A program made the translations under genes and the position numbers. Positions 8,742-17,330 of a stretch of DNA of 64,000 nucleotides are shown here, one piece after another. Under the pieces are notes generated by a model. It did no database searches and was not told the DNA's origin. It saw only the letters and a list, made by a program, of their open reading frames with translations. Where the stretch lies: NCBI GenBank assembly GCA_963841445.1, contig CAWJCP010000002.1, forward strand, positions 1,116,001-1,180,000, written 5' to 3'. Origin of the DNA: Mayfieldus sp963841445 (GTDB lineage: Bacteria > Actinomycetota > Thermoleophilia > Solirubrobacterales > 70-9). The stretch's first letter is position 1, and each line of letters starts with the position of its first letter.

Positions 8742-9650
8742 TCAGGCGGCGAGCTTGGCCGGCGAACCGTTGTTGAGGCTGCCGTTGAGCAGGTCGAGGA
8801 TCACGCCCTCGCGCAGGCCGCCCTTGCCGATCTGAAGCGGCTGCCCGAGCAGCTGCGAGATCTTCTCCAGCAGCAGCACGCCGGTAGGCAGGATGCGAAC
8901 CCGGCGGGGGTCGAGCTCGAAGCGCCGCGCGACGTCGTCGATCGGGTCGCTGGCGAGCACCCGCACCCCCCGCTCGAGCGTCTCGTACTCGAGCACCGCG
9001 CCGACCAGGCGCCGCATCGAGGTGGCGCTGCCCCCGACCGCCACCGCCTGCTCCGGCTGCTCGATCTCAACCCCGTCGAAGAAGTCGTTGATGCGCTCGC
9101 GCACCTCGCGCAACTCGGAAGCCGAGGGCGGGTCGCTGTCGAGCAGCTCCTCGGCGAGCATCCCGGAGCCGATCTTGAACGAGTGCACCTCCTCGGCGCC
9201 GCCGGCGACGGTTCCGAGCACGATCTCGCTGGACCCGCCGCCGACGTCAACGACCGCGACCCGTCCCTCGACCGGATGGCCGAGCGTCTTGGTCGCGCCG
9301 AGGAAGGCGAGACGGCCTTCCTCCTCTTCGTCGAGGACCGCGACCTCGACCCCTGAGACCTCGCGGATCGCGTGCACGACCTCGTCGCGGTTCTTGGACT
9401 CGCGAAGCGCGGCGGTCGCAACCGCCTTGATCACCTCGGCGCCGAGCTCCTCGGCGAGCCGGACCTGGGTGGCAACGACCTCGCCTACTTCATGGATCAT
9501 TGCCTGCTCGATCGCGCCTTTCTTCGTCGTCGCCTTGCCGATGCGCGTGTAGGCGCGCTGCTCCATCACCTTCTTAAGCTGCCCTTCATAGGGCTCGGCG
9601 ACGAGCACGCGCGTCGTGTTGGAGCCGATATCGATCGCGGCGCAGAGCAT
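8742..9650 (-). CDS. ppx: Exopolyphosphatase / pppGpp phosphohydrolase family (Ppx/GppA)
   Basis: An actin-like ASKHA-fold hydrolase of about 302 residues, the short two-domain type seen in actinobacterial Ppx1. The phosphate-binding loops are clear: IDIGSNTTRVLVAE at the N-terminus and VVDVGGGSSEIVLG near residue 140. It removes terminal phosphates from polyphosphate and/or pppGpp. The start at 9650 places the first beta strand directly at the N-terminus; ATG codons at 9668 and 9683 are alternatives. It is transcribed away from a PHO-box-like repeat (9719-9751) whose orientation favours the divergent plus-strand gene. Intact. Confidence 0.9.
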   Translation of the reverse strand: MLCAAIDIGSNTTRVLVAEPYEGQLKKVMEQRAYTRIGKATTKKGAIEQAMIHEVGEVVATQVRLAEELGAEVIKAVATAALRESKNRDEVVHAIREVSGVEVAVLDEEEEGRLAFLGATKTLGHPVEGRVAVVDVGGGSSEIVLGTVAGGAEEVHSFKIGSGMLAEELLDSDPPSASELREVRERINDFFDGVEIEQPEQAVAVGGSATSMRRLVGAVLEYETLERGVRVLASDPIDDVARRFELDPRRVRILPTGVLLLEKISQLLGQPLQIGKGGLREGVILDLLNGSLNNGSPAKLAA

Positions 9651-9718
9651 CGAGCGAGGGGGGCGCATGATCGCAGAACCCACGGATGCCCCAGCGAAGT
9701 CAGGGCCGTAAACAGCAT

Positions 9719-9751
9719 CTTCACAGCTGATTCACCTGCTCTTCACGGACG
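9719..9751 (+). promoter_or_regulatory. PHO-box-like triple 11-bp direct repeat
   Basis: Three consecutive 11-mers share TTCAC at the same phase: CTTCACAGCTG, ATTCACCTGCT and CTTCACGGACG. This matches the layout of actinobacterial PhoP operators, direct repeats of 11 bp with a conserved GTTCA core. The repeats lie 35 bases before the GTG of the TIM-barrel gene, in the same strand orientation, and 69 bases upstream of the divergent ppx. The assignment to PhoP-type control is inference. Confidence 0.55.
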
Positions 9752-9785
9752 CAGCCAGGGGCGGCCGGGAAGATGCGTCCATGGA

Positions 9786-10680
9786 GTGACCCCGGATTCC
9801 CTTGACGGTCGTCTCGGCCTCAACGTCCCAACGGGATGGTGGCCGTCGGCGCAGCTGCTGAAGGGGTTCGAGGCGGGCGGCTTCGCGTGGGTGCAGGTTC
9901 CCTCACCTCCAGAGGACGTCCTCACCCGCCCACGCGAATGCCTCGCCCATGCCCGGGCGACCGCGCAGGGCCTGGCCACGACCGGCCTGCGGGCCGTGGT
10001 CCACGCCCCGGCGAGCTTCGGGTCGGCACGCGGGACGCGGATCGCAGCTTCGAGGGCCTGCTCTCCTACGCCGCCGAGCTCGGCGCCCGGATCGTCGTCT
10101 ACCACGCCCGCAACCTCGCCGACGACGCCGGCCGACGCGAGGACGCGCAGCTGGCCGAGACCCGGTCCCTGGGCCGGCTCGCCGCGCGTGCCGAGCAGCT
10201 CGACACGGTGATCGCGCTCGAGAACCTGGCCCCCTTCTACCCCGGGCCGGAGCGGCTCTCGCACTACTCCGATGGTGCTGCGCACGCTCGCCCATCGGCT
10301 CTCCTCGCCGGCGGTCGGGCTCTGCCTCGACCTCGGCCACGCTCACATCGTCAGCGACCTTCGCCACTCGGACATCGCCGAGCTGGTCGAGCCGGTGCTC
10401 GACAGCGTCGTCCTCTTCCACCTGCACGACAACCTCGGTGCCCGCCGCGGCAGTGAGGCCGGCCGCGAACCTGGACCCGCTGCGGCTCGACCTACACCTC
10501 GCACCCGGCCGCGGAACCCTGGACTGGGGCGCAATCGCGCATGAGCTGCGCCTCCACCCCGCGCCGCTGATGCTCGAGGTGCATCCGCCTCATCGCGGCA
10601 GGCACCTGGACCTGCACGAGGCGACGGTCGAGGCCCTGGCCGAGCCGCGGTCCTTCCGGCGGGCTGGGGGAAAGCCCTAC
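9786..10680 (+). CDS. Sugar phosphate isomerase/epimerase-like TIM barrel (frameshifted)
   Basis: Four overlapping frames together encode one xylose-isomerase-like TIM barrel (AP endonuclease 2 family). Successive landmarks are LNVPTGWWPSAQLLKGFEAG, ARIVVYHARNL, TVIALENLAPFYPGPERLS, VGLCLDLGHAHIVSD, LFHLHDN and APLMLEVHPPHRG; the Glu, Asp, His and Glu residues in the last four are the expected divalent-metal ligands. Frame changes lie near 10015, 10265 and 10455. GTG at 9786 follows the PHO-box repeat. The 3' end is unclear because no stop is seen before the convergent phoU end; 10680 is approximate. The substrate is unknown; control by phosphate is inferred. Confidence 0.62.
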
Positions 10681-11393
10681 GGGCCGGCGTCGACTGCGGC
10701 CGCATGGCCGGGATGCGAGGCGTCCTCGAACTCCTGGAACAGCCCGGTGACCACGAACGCGACCTGCTCGCCGATGTCGACGGCGTTGTCGCCGATCCGC
10801 TCAAGGGAGCGGGCAGCGAGCAGCATCGTCATCGCCCACTCGCGGCGGTCCGGCTCGTCGCCGATCTCGATGCGCAAGCTGGAAGCACTCGCGGTTGAGG
10901 TTGTCGACCACGTCATCCTGGCGGACCAGGTCGCGCGCCATCTCGACGTCGCGGCCCTCGAACGCGCGCTTCGCCTGCTTGGTGAGCGGTCCGGCACTGC
11001 CTGCCCATCATCAGGATCCGCTTCAGCATCTCCTGGTCGGTCGGCGGGTCGTGCCCCGAGAGCGGGATCAACTTGGCGATGTTCACGCACTGGTCGCCCA
11101 TCCGCTCGATGCTGTGCATCACGTGCAGCAGCGCGGAGATCAGGCGCAGGTCGGTCGCCACAGGCGACTGGGTCGCCAGCAGCGTGATCAGCTCCTGGTG
11201 GACCTCCAGATAGCGGCCGTCGATGCGATCGTCGTCGGCGATCACCAGCTCGGCGAGCTCGACGTCGGCATGCTCGGCGGCCTCGAGGGTGCGGTCGAGG
11301 GCGGCGACGACCATGTCGAGACCCTCGAGGCCGTGCCGCTCGAGGCGTCTCGAGCTCCTCCTGGTAGCTGGACCCGGCGTCGCGCTCGGGCAT
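10677..11393 (-). CDS. phoU: Phosphate transport system regulator PhoU (frameshifted)
   Basis: PhoU restrains the PstSCAB transporter and the sensor kinase when phosphate is ample. The protein starts MPERDAGSSYQEELE at 11393, continues in another frame through RTLEAAEHADVELAELVIA and VMHSIERMGDQCVNIAKL (first helical repeat) and returns to the first frame for ARSLERIGDNAVDIGEQVAF (second repeat). Shifts lie near 11345, 10995 and 10880. Both E/RxxDN-type metal motifs are intact. Its ATG overlaps the pstB stop by one base (TGATG). It ends the pst operon and converges on the TIM-barrel gene. Confidence 0.88.
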   Translation of the reverse strand: MPERDAGSSYQEELETPRAARPRGSRHGRRRPRPHPRGRRACRRRARRAGDRRRRSHRRPLSGGPPGADHAAGDPVACGDRPAPDLRAAARDAQHRADGRPVREHRQVDPALGARPADRPGDAEADPDDGQAVPDRSPSRRSARSRAATSRWRATWSARMTWSTTSTASASSLRIEIGDEPDRREWAMTMLLAARSLERIGDNAVDIGEQVAFVVTGLFQEFEDASHPGHAAAVDAGP

Positions 11394-12270
11394 CAGCCGA
11401 ACCTCCCGCTCACGTAGTCCTCGGTCTCCTTCTTCGCGGGGTCGGTGAAGATCTTCTCGGTCGCGCCCATCTCGACCAGGCGACCCGGCTTGCCGGTCGC
11501 CTCGAGGTTGAAGAAGGCGGTGACGTCGCTGGCGCGCGCCGCCTGCTGCATGTTGTGGGTGACGATCGCGATCGTGTAGCGGCTCTTCAGCTCGCGCGAT
11601 CAGGTCCTCGATCGCGAGCGTCGCGACCGGGTCCAGGGCCGAGCAGGGCTCGTCCATCAGCAGGACCTCCGGCTCGACCGCGATCGCGCGGGCGATGCAG
11701 AGGCGCTGCTGCTGGCCGCCGGAGAGGCTGGAGCCCGGGCTTGTCGAGCCGGTCCTTGACCTCGTCCCAGAGGTGGGCGCCGCGCAGCGAGCGCTCGACG
11801 ACCTCGTCCTTCTCGGCCTTCTTGATCTTGCGGTGGTTGAGCGTGAGGCCGGCGGCGACGTTCTCGTAGACCGACATCGTCGGGAACGGGTTCGGGGCCT
11901 GGAAGACCATTCCGACCAGGCGGCGGACCTCGACCGGGTCGACGCCGGGCGCATAGATGTCCTGGTCGTCGAGCATGACCTCGCCCTCGACCCGGGCGCT
12001 GGGGTTGAGCTCGTGCATCCGGTTGAGCGAGCGCAGCACGGTCGTCTTGCCGCAGCCCGAGGAGCCGATCAGAGCCGTCACCTGGTTCGCCTCGATCGTC
12101 ATCGTCACGTCCTGACGGCGTGGAAGTCGCCGTAGTAGAGGTTCACGTCCCGCACCTCGACGCGCTTGGCCCCGCGCGCGATCTACGCGGTCCGCTTGCC
12201 TGGCTCTGATCGGGCTCGGGCATGTCTCGACGCTCGGGTCCGTCGCGAGGCCGGCTGCGTTCTGGCTCAT
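11393..12270 (-). CDS. pstB: Phosphate ABC transporter ATP-binding protein PstB (frameshifted)
   Basis: The ATPase of the high-affinity phosphate importer. Walker A GSSGCGKTTVLRSLNRMHEL, the Q-loop region VFQAPNPFPTMSVYENV, signature LSGGQQQRLCIARAI, Walker B EVLLMDEPCSALDP and the PstB-type C-terminus EDYVSGRFG are all present but spread over three frames. Shifts are near 12160, 12113 (one missing base in GTCAGGACGTG), 11745 and 11595. The ATG at 12270 gives a short N-terminal extension. It is cotranscribed with pstA upstream and coupled to phoU. Confidence 0.92.
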
Positions 12271-12331
12271 CGCTTCGGGTCGTCGGCGGTTTCGGGCATC
12301 TGCTCCTGTCTTCTTTCGATCCAAGGTTTGG

Positions 12332-13433
12332 CTAGCGAAGGTCCGTCCCATAGCGGCGGTAGATCCAGCGGGCGATCAGGCTGAGAAGCATCACGAGCAC
12401 GATCAGGGTCAGCGCCGCCGCCCAGGCCTTGTCGTATGCGGCCTGGACATGAACCCCGGGGTTCTTGTACTCGTTGTAGGCGTAGACGGCGAGGTTCTGC
12501 ATCCGGCCGTTGGTCGGATCGGTGTTGACCGAGTCGATCACGCCCGTGGTGACGAGCAGCGGTGCGGTCTCGCCGATCACCCGCGCCACCGCCAGCATCA
12601 CGCCGGTCACCAGGCCGGCAAGCGCCGTCGGGAGCACGATGCGCAGGACCACCTTCCACTTCGGGGTCCCGAGCGCGTAGGCGGCCTCCCGCAGGTGGTT
12701 GGGGACGATCTTGAGGATCTCCTCGCGGAGCGGATCACGATCGGGATCATCAGAACGGAGAGGGCGACTGATCCGATCACCCCGAGCCGGATGCCCGGGC
12801 CGAGGAAGAGCGCGAAGAGCGCGTAGGCGAACAGCCCGGCGACGATCGACGGGATCCCCGTCATCACGTCGACGAAGAAGGTGAGCGCCCGGCGCAACCG
12901 TCCGGTGCCGTACTCGTTCAGGTAGACAGCCGCCATGATCCCGATCGGAACCGAGATCAGGGTGGCGACGCCGGTGATCACCAGCGTGCCGACGATCGCG
13001 TGCTCCGCGCCGCCGCCGGCACCGATCACCCCGCGCGAGGATTCCGTGAAGAAGCTGCCGTCGAAGCGCGCGGCGCCCCTCTTCACAACCTCGTAGAGCA
13101 GCGAGATCAGCGGCGCGACCGCGATCCCGAAGCGCGGCGGCGATCCCGAGCGTCACCAGCCGGTCCTTGGCCTCGCGGCGCCCCTCGACGCAGTCGCGAC
13201 CAGATGTATCCGGTCGGCAGCGCGAGGACGAAGGTGAGCACGAAGAGCAGGACGATCGTGAAGCCGCCCGTGGCGAGCAGCACCGCGAGCGAGATCAGGG
13301 CGCAGGCGCCGACCACCGCCTGCGGGAACCAGCGCGGCAGCGTGCCGCCGGCGAGCGCCGGTCCGCCGAGGCGCCGGGACGATCTCCGCGGGGTCGTGGG
13401 CCGCCGCCGGGTATCTCCCTGGGCGGCGCCGTC
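12332..13433 (-). CDS. pstA: Phosphate ABC transporter permease PstA (frameshifted)
   Basis: The second membrane subunit of the Pst importer. Readable segments in order are an N-terminal pair of membrane helices (GACALISLAVLLATGGFTIV), a periplasmic stretch RFDGSFFTESSRG, the permease core ISVPIGIMAAVYLNEYGTG and DVMTGIPSIVAGLFAYALF, and the coupling-helix region REAAYALGTPKWKVVLRIVL. At least three frame changes lie near 13150, 13070 and 12720. No normal start codon is seen in frame just after the pstC stop: the sequence there is TAA with an overlapping ATA. The start is therefore approximate, and one substitution (TAA for TGA) would restore an ATGA-type overlap. Confidence 0.9.
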
Positions 13434-13435
13434 GC

Positions 13436-14392
13436 TTATTGCACGTTCGACCTGGAGATGACGAGGCGGGCGATCATGTTCACGACCAGCGTGATCCCGA
13501 AGAGGACGAGGCCGGAGGCGATCAGGGCGTTGACGTCGATTCCCGAGGCCTCGGGGAACTTGAGCGCGATGTTCGCCGCGATCGGGGTCGGGTTCTCCTG
13601 GCTGACCAGGTCGAAGGTGACGATCCCGGAGACCGACAGAATGATCGTCACCGCCATCGTCTCCCCCAGGGCGCGCCCCAGGCCGAGCATGGAGCCGCTG
13701 ATCACGGCGGACTTGCCGAACGGCAGGACGACCATCCGGATCATCTCCCAGCGCGTCGCACCGAGAGCGAGCGCCGCCTCCTCGTTCTTGCGCGGGGTCT
13801 GGGCGAAGACCTCCCTGGCGACCGCGGAGATGATCGGCAGGATCATCACCGCCAGCACCAGGCCGGCGGTGAGCATGGTTCTTCCCGTCACCGACGCGGG
13901 CCCCTCGAAGAAGGGGATGAAGCTGAGCTTGTCGACGAGCCAGTCGAGGATCGGGACCATCGCCGGGCCGAGCACGAAGATCCCCCAGAGCCCGTAGACG
14001 ATGCTCGGGATCGCGGCGAGCAGGTCGACGATGTAGGCGAGGGTGTTCGCGATCCGCCGCGGCGCGATGTGGCTGATGAAGAGGGCGACGGCGACGGCGA
14101 GCGGCACCGCGATGACCACTGCCACAACGGCGGCCAGAACGGTGCCGAAGGCGAGTGGCGCGATGTAGTCGATCAGGCTCTTGCCCTCCGGCAGCTCGGC
14201 CGAGCTGGCGGTCACGGCGGGCGCGGACTTGATGATCAGGAACAGCGCGACCCCGCCCAGGATCGCGAGGACGGTGACCGCGGCGATCACGGCGGCGTTG
14301 GAGAAGATCCGGTCGCCGGGCCGCCTGCGACCGCCGCTGGCGGAGGCGAGGATCTGGCCGGCCTGCGTGGTGGTTTCGGCGTGAGCTTCCAT
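13436..14392 (-). CDS. pstC: Phosphate ABC transporter permease PstC
   Basis: A 318-residue intact membrane subunit of the Pst importer with six predicted membrane helices. Typical PstC segments include PLAFGTVLAAVVAVVIAVPL, YIVDLLAAIPSIVYGLWGIF and the cytoplasmic coupling loop NEEAALALGATRWEMIRMVV. Start ATG at 14392. It follows pstS after a 98-base gap holding a strong hairpin, and is directly followed by pstA. Confidence 0.95.
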   Translation of the reverse strand: MEAHAETTTQAGQILASASGGRRRPGDRIFSNAAVIAAVTVLAILGGVALFLIIKSAPAVTASSAELPEGKSLIDYIAPLAFGTVLAAVVAVVIAVPLAVAVALFISHIAPRRIANTLAYIVDLLAAIPSIVYGLWGIFVLGPAMVPILDWLVDKLSFIPFFEGPASVTGRTMLTAGLVLAVMILPIISAVAREVFAQTPRKNEEAALALGATRWEMIRMVVLPFGKSAVISGSMLGLGRALGETMAVTIILSVSGIVTFDLVSQENPTPIAANIALKFPEASGIDVNALIASGLVLFGITLVVNMIARLVISRSNVQ

Positions 14393-14415
14393 CTAGTTCA
14401 GTGGACGACGGACGA

Positions 14416-14449
14416 GGGAGGGCCCCGCGCCGAGACGCGGGGCCCTCCC
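14416..14449 (-). terminator. Intercistronic hairpin between pstS and pstC
   Basis: A perfect 14-bp stem (GGGAGGGCCCCGCG at 14416-14429 with its complement at 14436-14449) closes a 6-nt loop 41 bases after the pstS stop. There is no U-run, so it is more likely a partial terminator or an RNA-processing block that yields more pstS than pstCAB transcript, the stoichiometry binding-protein transporters need. Attenuation is inferred. Confidence 0.6.
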
Positions 14450-14490
14450 GTCCCCTAGGTGCCCTCGAATGTGAGAGAGCGGGTTCAGCA

Positions 14491-15588
14491 TCAGCTCCCG
14501 ATCGCGTCGATCGCCTTCTGATCCTCGGACTTGATCGTCGGCCCGATCGGCGCCGAGCCGGCCTGCTGCGCTGTGAGCTGCTGACCAGCGTCGCTGACCA
14601 CATAGTTGAAGTACGCCTTGACGAGATCGGTCGTCGAGGAATCCTTGTACTTCGTACAGCCCATCAGCCAGGAGACGAGCAGGAGCGGGTAGTCCTGCGG
14701 GTCAGTAGACGTACGCTCGACCGTGTAGGCGAACACGTACTTGCCGGGGCTGAGCGCCGGGTCCTTCTTCGAAATGTCGAAGTCGTGCGAAGCACCCTCG
14801 GCGCTCGGGGCGACGTAGGTGCTTCCGACCTTGACCTTCGCGACGCCGAGGTCGCCGGCCTGGCTTTCGTCGGCGTAGCCGATCGTGCCCTCGCCCGCCT
14901 TTACGGCCTGGACCAGCCCCGAGGTCTGGGCGCCGGACTCTCCGGTCTTCAGCGGCCAATTGCCGTCGGCGTCAAAGGTCCAGACGCTCGGCGCGGCCTC
15001 ATGCAGATAGTCCGTGAAGTTGAACGTCGTTCCGGACTCGTCGGAGCGGTGGACAGGCGTGATGTCCGTGTCAGGCAGATCGACGCCTGGGTTGTCCGCC
15101 GCGATCGCGGGATCGTTCCACTTGGTGATCTCGCCCTTGAAGATCTTCGCGGTCGTCTCGGGGGCCAGCTGGAGGTTGTCGACCCCCGGCAGGTTGTAGA
15201 CGATCGCCAGCGGCGAGATGTAGGCCGGGATCTCGACCAGCTCGCCGCCCTCGCTCGTGCAGCGCTGCTGAGCCTGTGGCAGTTCCTCCTCATCGAAGGC
15301 TGCATCACTGCCCGCGTAAGCGGTCTTGCCACCGGCGATGAACTGGTCGCGTCCGCCGCCGGAGCCGATCGCGTCATACGAGATAGTGGCGCCCGAGTTG
15401 TCGTTCTCGAACTGGGCGATCCAGGCCTCCTGCGCGGCCTGCTGTGCGCTTGATCCGGCGCCGGCGATCGTTCCCGAAGGGCGCCGTCACCGGCTGCGTC
15501 CGCGCTGTTGTCGCTTCCGCCACAGCGGCGACACCGAGGGCGAGGACGGCCGAGAGGGCGGGCAGCAAGTTCCGGACTATGAGGTCAC
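14491..15588 (-). CDS. pstS: Phosphate-binding lipoprotein/periplasmic protein PstS (frameshifted)
   Basis: The extracytoplasmic phosphate receptor of the Pst system. After a signal-peptide-like stretch (NLLPALSAVLALGVAAVAEA), the mature protein shows the binding-site segments GAGSSAQQAAQEAWIAQFEN, YDAIGSGGGRDQFIAGG, YAGSDAAFDEEEL and the phosphate-binding loop HRSDESGTTFNFTDYL. A one-base shift near 15475 separates the N-terminal part. A good ribosome-binding site (AAAGGAG) precedes GTG at 15588, but one base seems missing just after it, so the start is inferred. The usual lipobox Cys is not visible in the readable frames. Confidence 0.92.
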
Positions 15589-15634
15589 ACGTACTCCTTT
15601 GTCGTTGACGCGAGTAGCGGGCCCTGCGCCCGCT

Positions 15635-16042
15635 CTACGCGCGGCAGCCTCTCAGCGGCGCGAGCAGCTTGTTACGGGCGTGTGGCGGCTTGTAAAAAGG
15701 ATGTGAAGGCGCTCCAGGCCGCGGTCCGGCGGAGAAGCGGTAGCCGATGCCGGTGTGGGTGTGGATAAGCGCCAGCTCCGGGAGAGCCGGCCGAGCTTCG
15801 CGCGCAGCCTGCCCACGTAGACGTCCAGCGAGCGGTCGCTCTTGCGGCGGCCGCCATATCCCGCTGTAGAGCTCATCGCGGGTCATCACGCGCTCGGCGT
15901 TGTGGGCGAGCTCGGTGAGCAGTTGAAGCTCGCGAACCGTCAGCGTGAGAGGGCGCCCATCGACCAACGCCGCGTGCTCAGCGGGCCTGATCTCGAGCCG
16001 ACCGGCCCGGTAACGGTGCGCCTGTCCGCCGATCCGCGTCAC
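15635..16042 (-). CDS. PhoB/OmpR-type winged-helix DNA-binding protein without receiver domain (frameshifted)
   Basis: The C-terminal winged-helix domain of response regulators is clear: VDGRPLTLTVRELQLLTELA, NAERVMTRDELYSGIW, then (next frame) KSDRSLDVYVGRLRAKLGRL and (third frame) LIHTHTGIGYRFSAG. Shifts are near 15860 and 15790. No receiver domain precedes it. A GTG at 16042 gives a protein of about 135 residues and lies just downstream of a PHO-box-like repeat. The frame also stays open upstream to an ATG at 16282 through a Cys-containing segment (see the separate entry). It lies 45 bases before pstS, so it is probably the first gene of the pst operon and a phosphate-responsive regulator. 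Confidence 0.7.
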   Translation of the reverse strand: MTRIGGQAHRYRAGRLEIRPAEHAALVDGRPLTLTVRELQLLTELAHNAERVMTRDELYSGIWRPPQERPLAGRLRGQAAREARPALPELALIHTHTGIGYRFSAGPRPGAPSHPFYKPPHARNKLLAPLRGCRA

Positions 16043-16082
16043 CCGACAAGAGCTTCGCCCCGGCGGTCTCGGGCCGGTTACG

Positions 16083-16115
16083 CGGCTGTGAACGAGTCGT
16101 GAACGCGATGTGAAT
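16083..16115 (-). promoter_or_regulatory. PHO-box-like triple 11-bp direct repeat upstream of the pst cluster
   Basis: On the minus strand three 11-mers ATTCACATCGC, GTTCACGACTC and GTTCACAGCCG follow each other without gaps. They match the PhoP-type PHO box (GTTCA core, 11-bp period) better than any other site in the window. The box is oriented towards the winged-helix gene and pstSCAB-phoU, 41 bases before the GTG at 16042. Confidence 0.6.
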
Positions 16116-16282
16116 TGCGGGACGGTTGGATAGGAGGCGCAGCTGCCGTGCGCGTAGGCGCCCCGCCAGATCCGCACCCGATCCTGGCGTGAGCTGACCT
16201 GGCCACCGCAGATCGGGCAGGCGCCCATCGCGTCGGCCCGCGTGCCCAACCGTCGCATCGCGTGTAGAACGTGATAGATCAT
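16085..16282 (-). CDS. Possible small Cys-motif protein or N-terminal extension of the winged-helix gene
   Basis: From ATG 16282 the frame encodes a 66-residue stretch with a zinc-ribbon-like pattern, CPICGG followed by HGSC about 25 residues later (ACPICGGQVSSRQDRVRIW). The frame runs on without a stop into the winged-helix gene, so it may be its N-terminal domain. However, a PHO-box repeat lies inside this stretch, which suggests a separate small gene whose stop is masked by an indel. No function can be given. The alternative ATG at 16228 would start exactly at the Cys motif. Confidence 0.3.
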
Positions 16283-16371
16283 CGCCGCGAAGCCTAGGCC
16301 CAGACGCCTGAAGCTGGCATGTATAGCCGCGGTAAAGCGGCGGTGAAGATCTGCGTGACCGCTCAGCGCGC

Positions 16372-17187
16372 TCAGGCGCTGGGGCGCTGGCAGCGCGGAG
16401 ATCCGGGGGCGCAGCCGCCTCGGGCTCTCCCGGGCCTCGTCGGGGACGGCGAGGGTGTCGGGGCGAGCTCGCCTCCTCGACCGCGGACTCGGGATCGAAG
16501 CGGTAGCCGATCCCGAAATGAGTGTGGATGTAGCTGCCAGCCCGGCGAGCCGCGCTGGAGCTTCTGGCGAAGCTTGCGGATGAAGACGTCGACGGAGCGA
16601 TCCCCGTGCGCCATCGCATAGCCCCAGACCCGCTGGTAGATCTCCTCGCGCTCGAGCACGTTTCCCTGCGCCTCGGCGAGCAGGTGCAGCAGCTCGAACT
16701 CGCGCCGGGTGAGCTCGAGACTGTGGCCGCAGACGAAGGCCTGGAACTGATCGGGGCGGATCTCGAGCTCCCGAAGTGAGCGGGCCGGCGTCGGCTCGGC
16801 GCGGCCCGCCGGCGGCGCCGGACCACGGCCTCGAGGCGAGCCATGACCTCCTCCGGATGACAGGGCTTGTTGATCCAGTCGTCGGCGCCGAGCCGCAGGC
16901 CGCGGACGCGCTGCGCGACCGTCGACTGGCCGGTGCAGACGATGACGCCGAGCTCGGGGAGCATCCCGCAGACCCGCTCCAGGAACTCCCAGCCGTCGTG
17001 GCCGAGGATCGAGACGTCGATCACCAGGGCGTTGAGCTTCATCGCGACAAGCTCCTCGGGCGGCACCGGCCGTCGCGAGCACGCGGTGCTGCCAGCCCGC
17101 CGCCTCGAGCCGCTTGCTGAGCACCGTGATAAAGCCGCTGTCGGTGTCGATGACCGCGAGTCGCTTGGTGTCTGTCTGCGCGTTCAT
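16372..17187 (-). CDS. OmpR/PhoB-family response regulator (frameshifted)
   Basis: A two-component response regulator. The receiver domain begins TKRLAVIDTDSGFITVL, continues in another frame through NALVIDVSILGHDGWEF (phospho-acceptor Asp) and LGADDWINKPCHPEEVMARL (conserved Lys), then the winged-helix domain is seen as SLELTRREFELLHLLAEAQG, GDRSVDVFIRKLRQKLQRG and, after another shift, YIHTHFGIGYRFDPES. Shifts are near 17075, 16790 and 16545. The acidic pocket has IDTDS, one acidic residue fewer than usual. It is 90 bases upstream of the winged-helix/pst cluster; no histidine kinase gene adjoins it. The 3' end is uncertain. Confidence 0.85.
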   Translation of the reverse strand: MNAQTDTKRLAVIDTDSGFITVLSKRLEAAGWQHRVLATAGAARGACRDEAQRPGDRRLDPRPRRLGVPGAGLRDAPRARRHRLHRPVDGRAARPRPAARRRRLDQQALSSGGGHGSPRGRGPAPPAGRAEPTPARSLRELEIRPDQFQAFVCGHSLELTRREFELLHLLAEAQGNVLEREEIYQRVWGYAMAHGDRSVDVFIRKLRQKLQRGSPGWQLHPHSFRDRLPLRSRVRGRGGELAPTPSPSPTRPGRARGGCAPGSPRCQRPSA

Positions 17188-17330
17188 GACTTCGGTCGAC
17201 TGGGTCGGACAGGACCGTCGAACGAGGCGATTCTAGGGAGCGGCTCCGGCGGGAAGCCCCATAAAGCCATGCATTAACAGGTCTTTCACACGGTCAATGG
17301 GGGTTTTCGGCGCCGGACGCCCGCCAGACT

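Noticed and set aside
16331..16362. Fourth PHO-box-like repeat before the Cys-motif frame
   Set aside because: TTTAC and TTCAC cores are 11 bases apart but the next core is 12 bases away and the match is weak; not enough to list.
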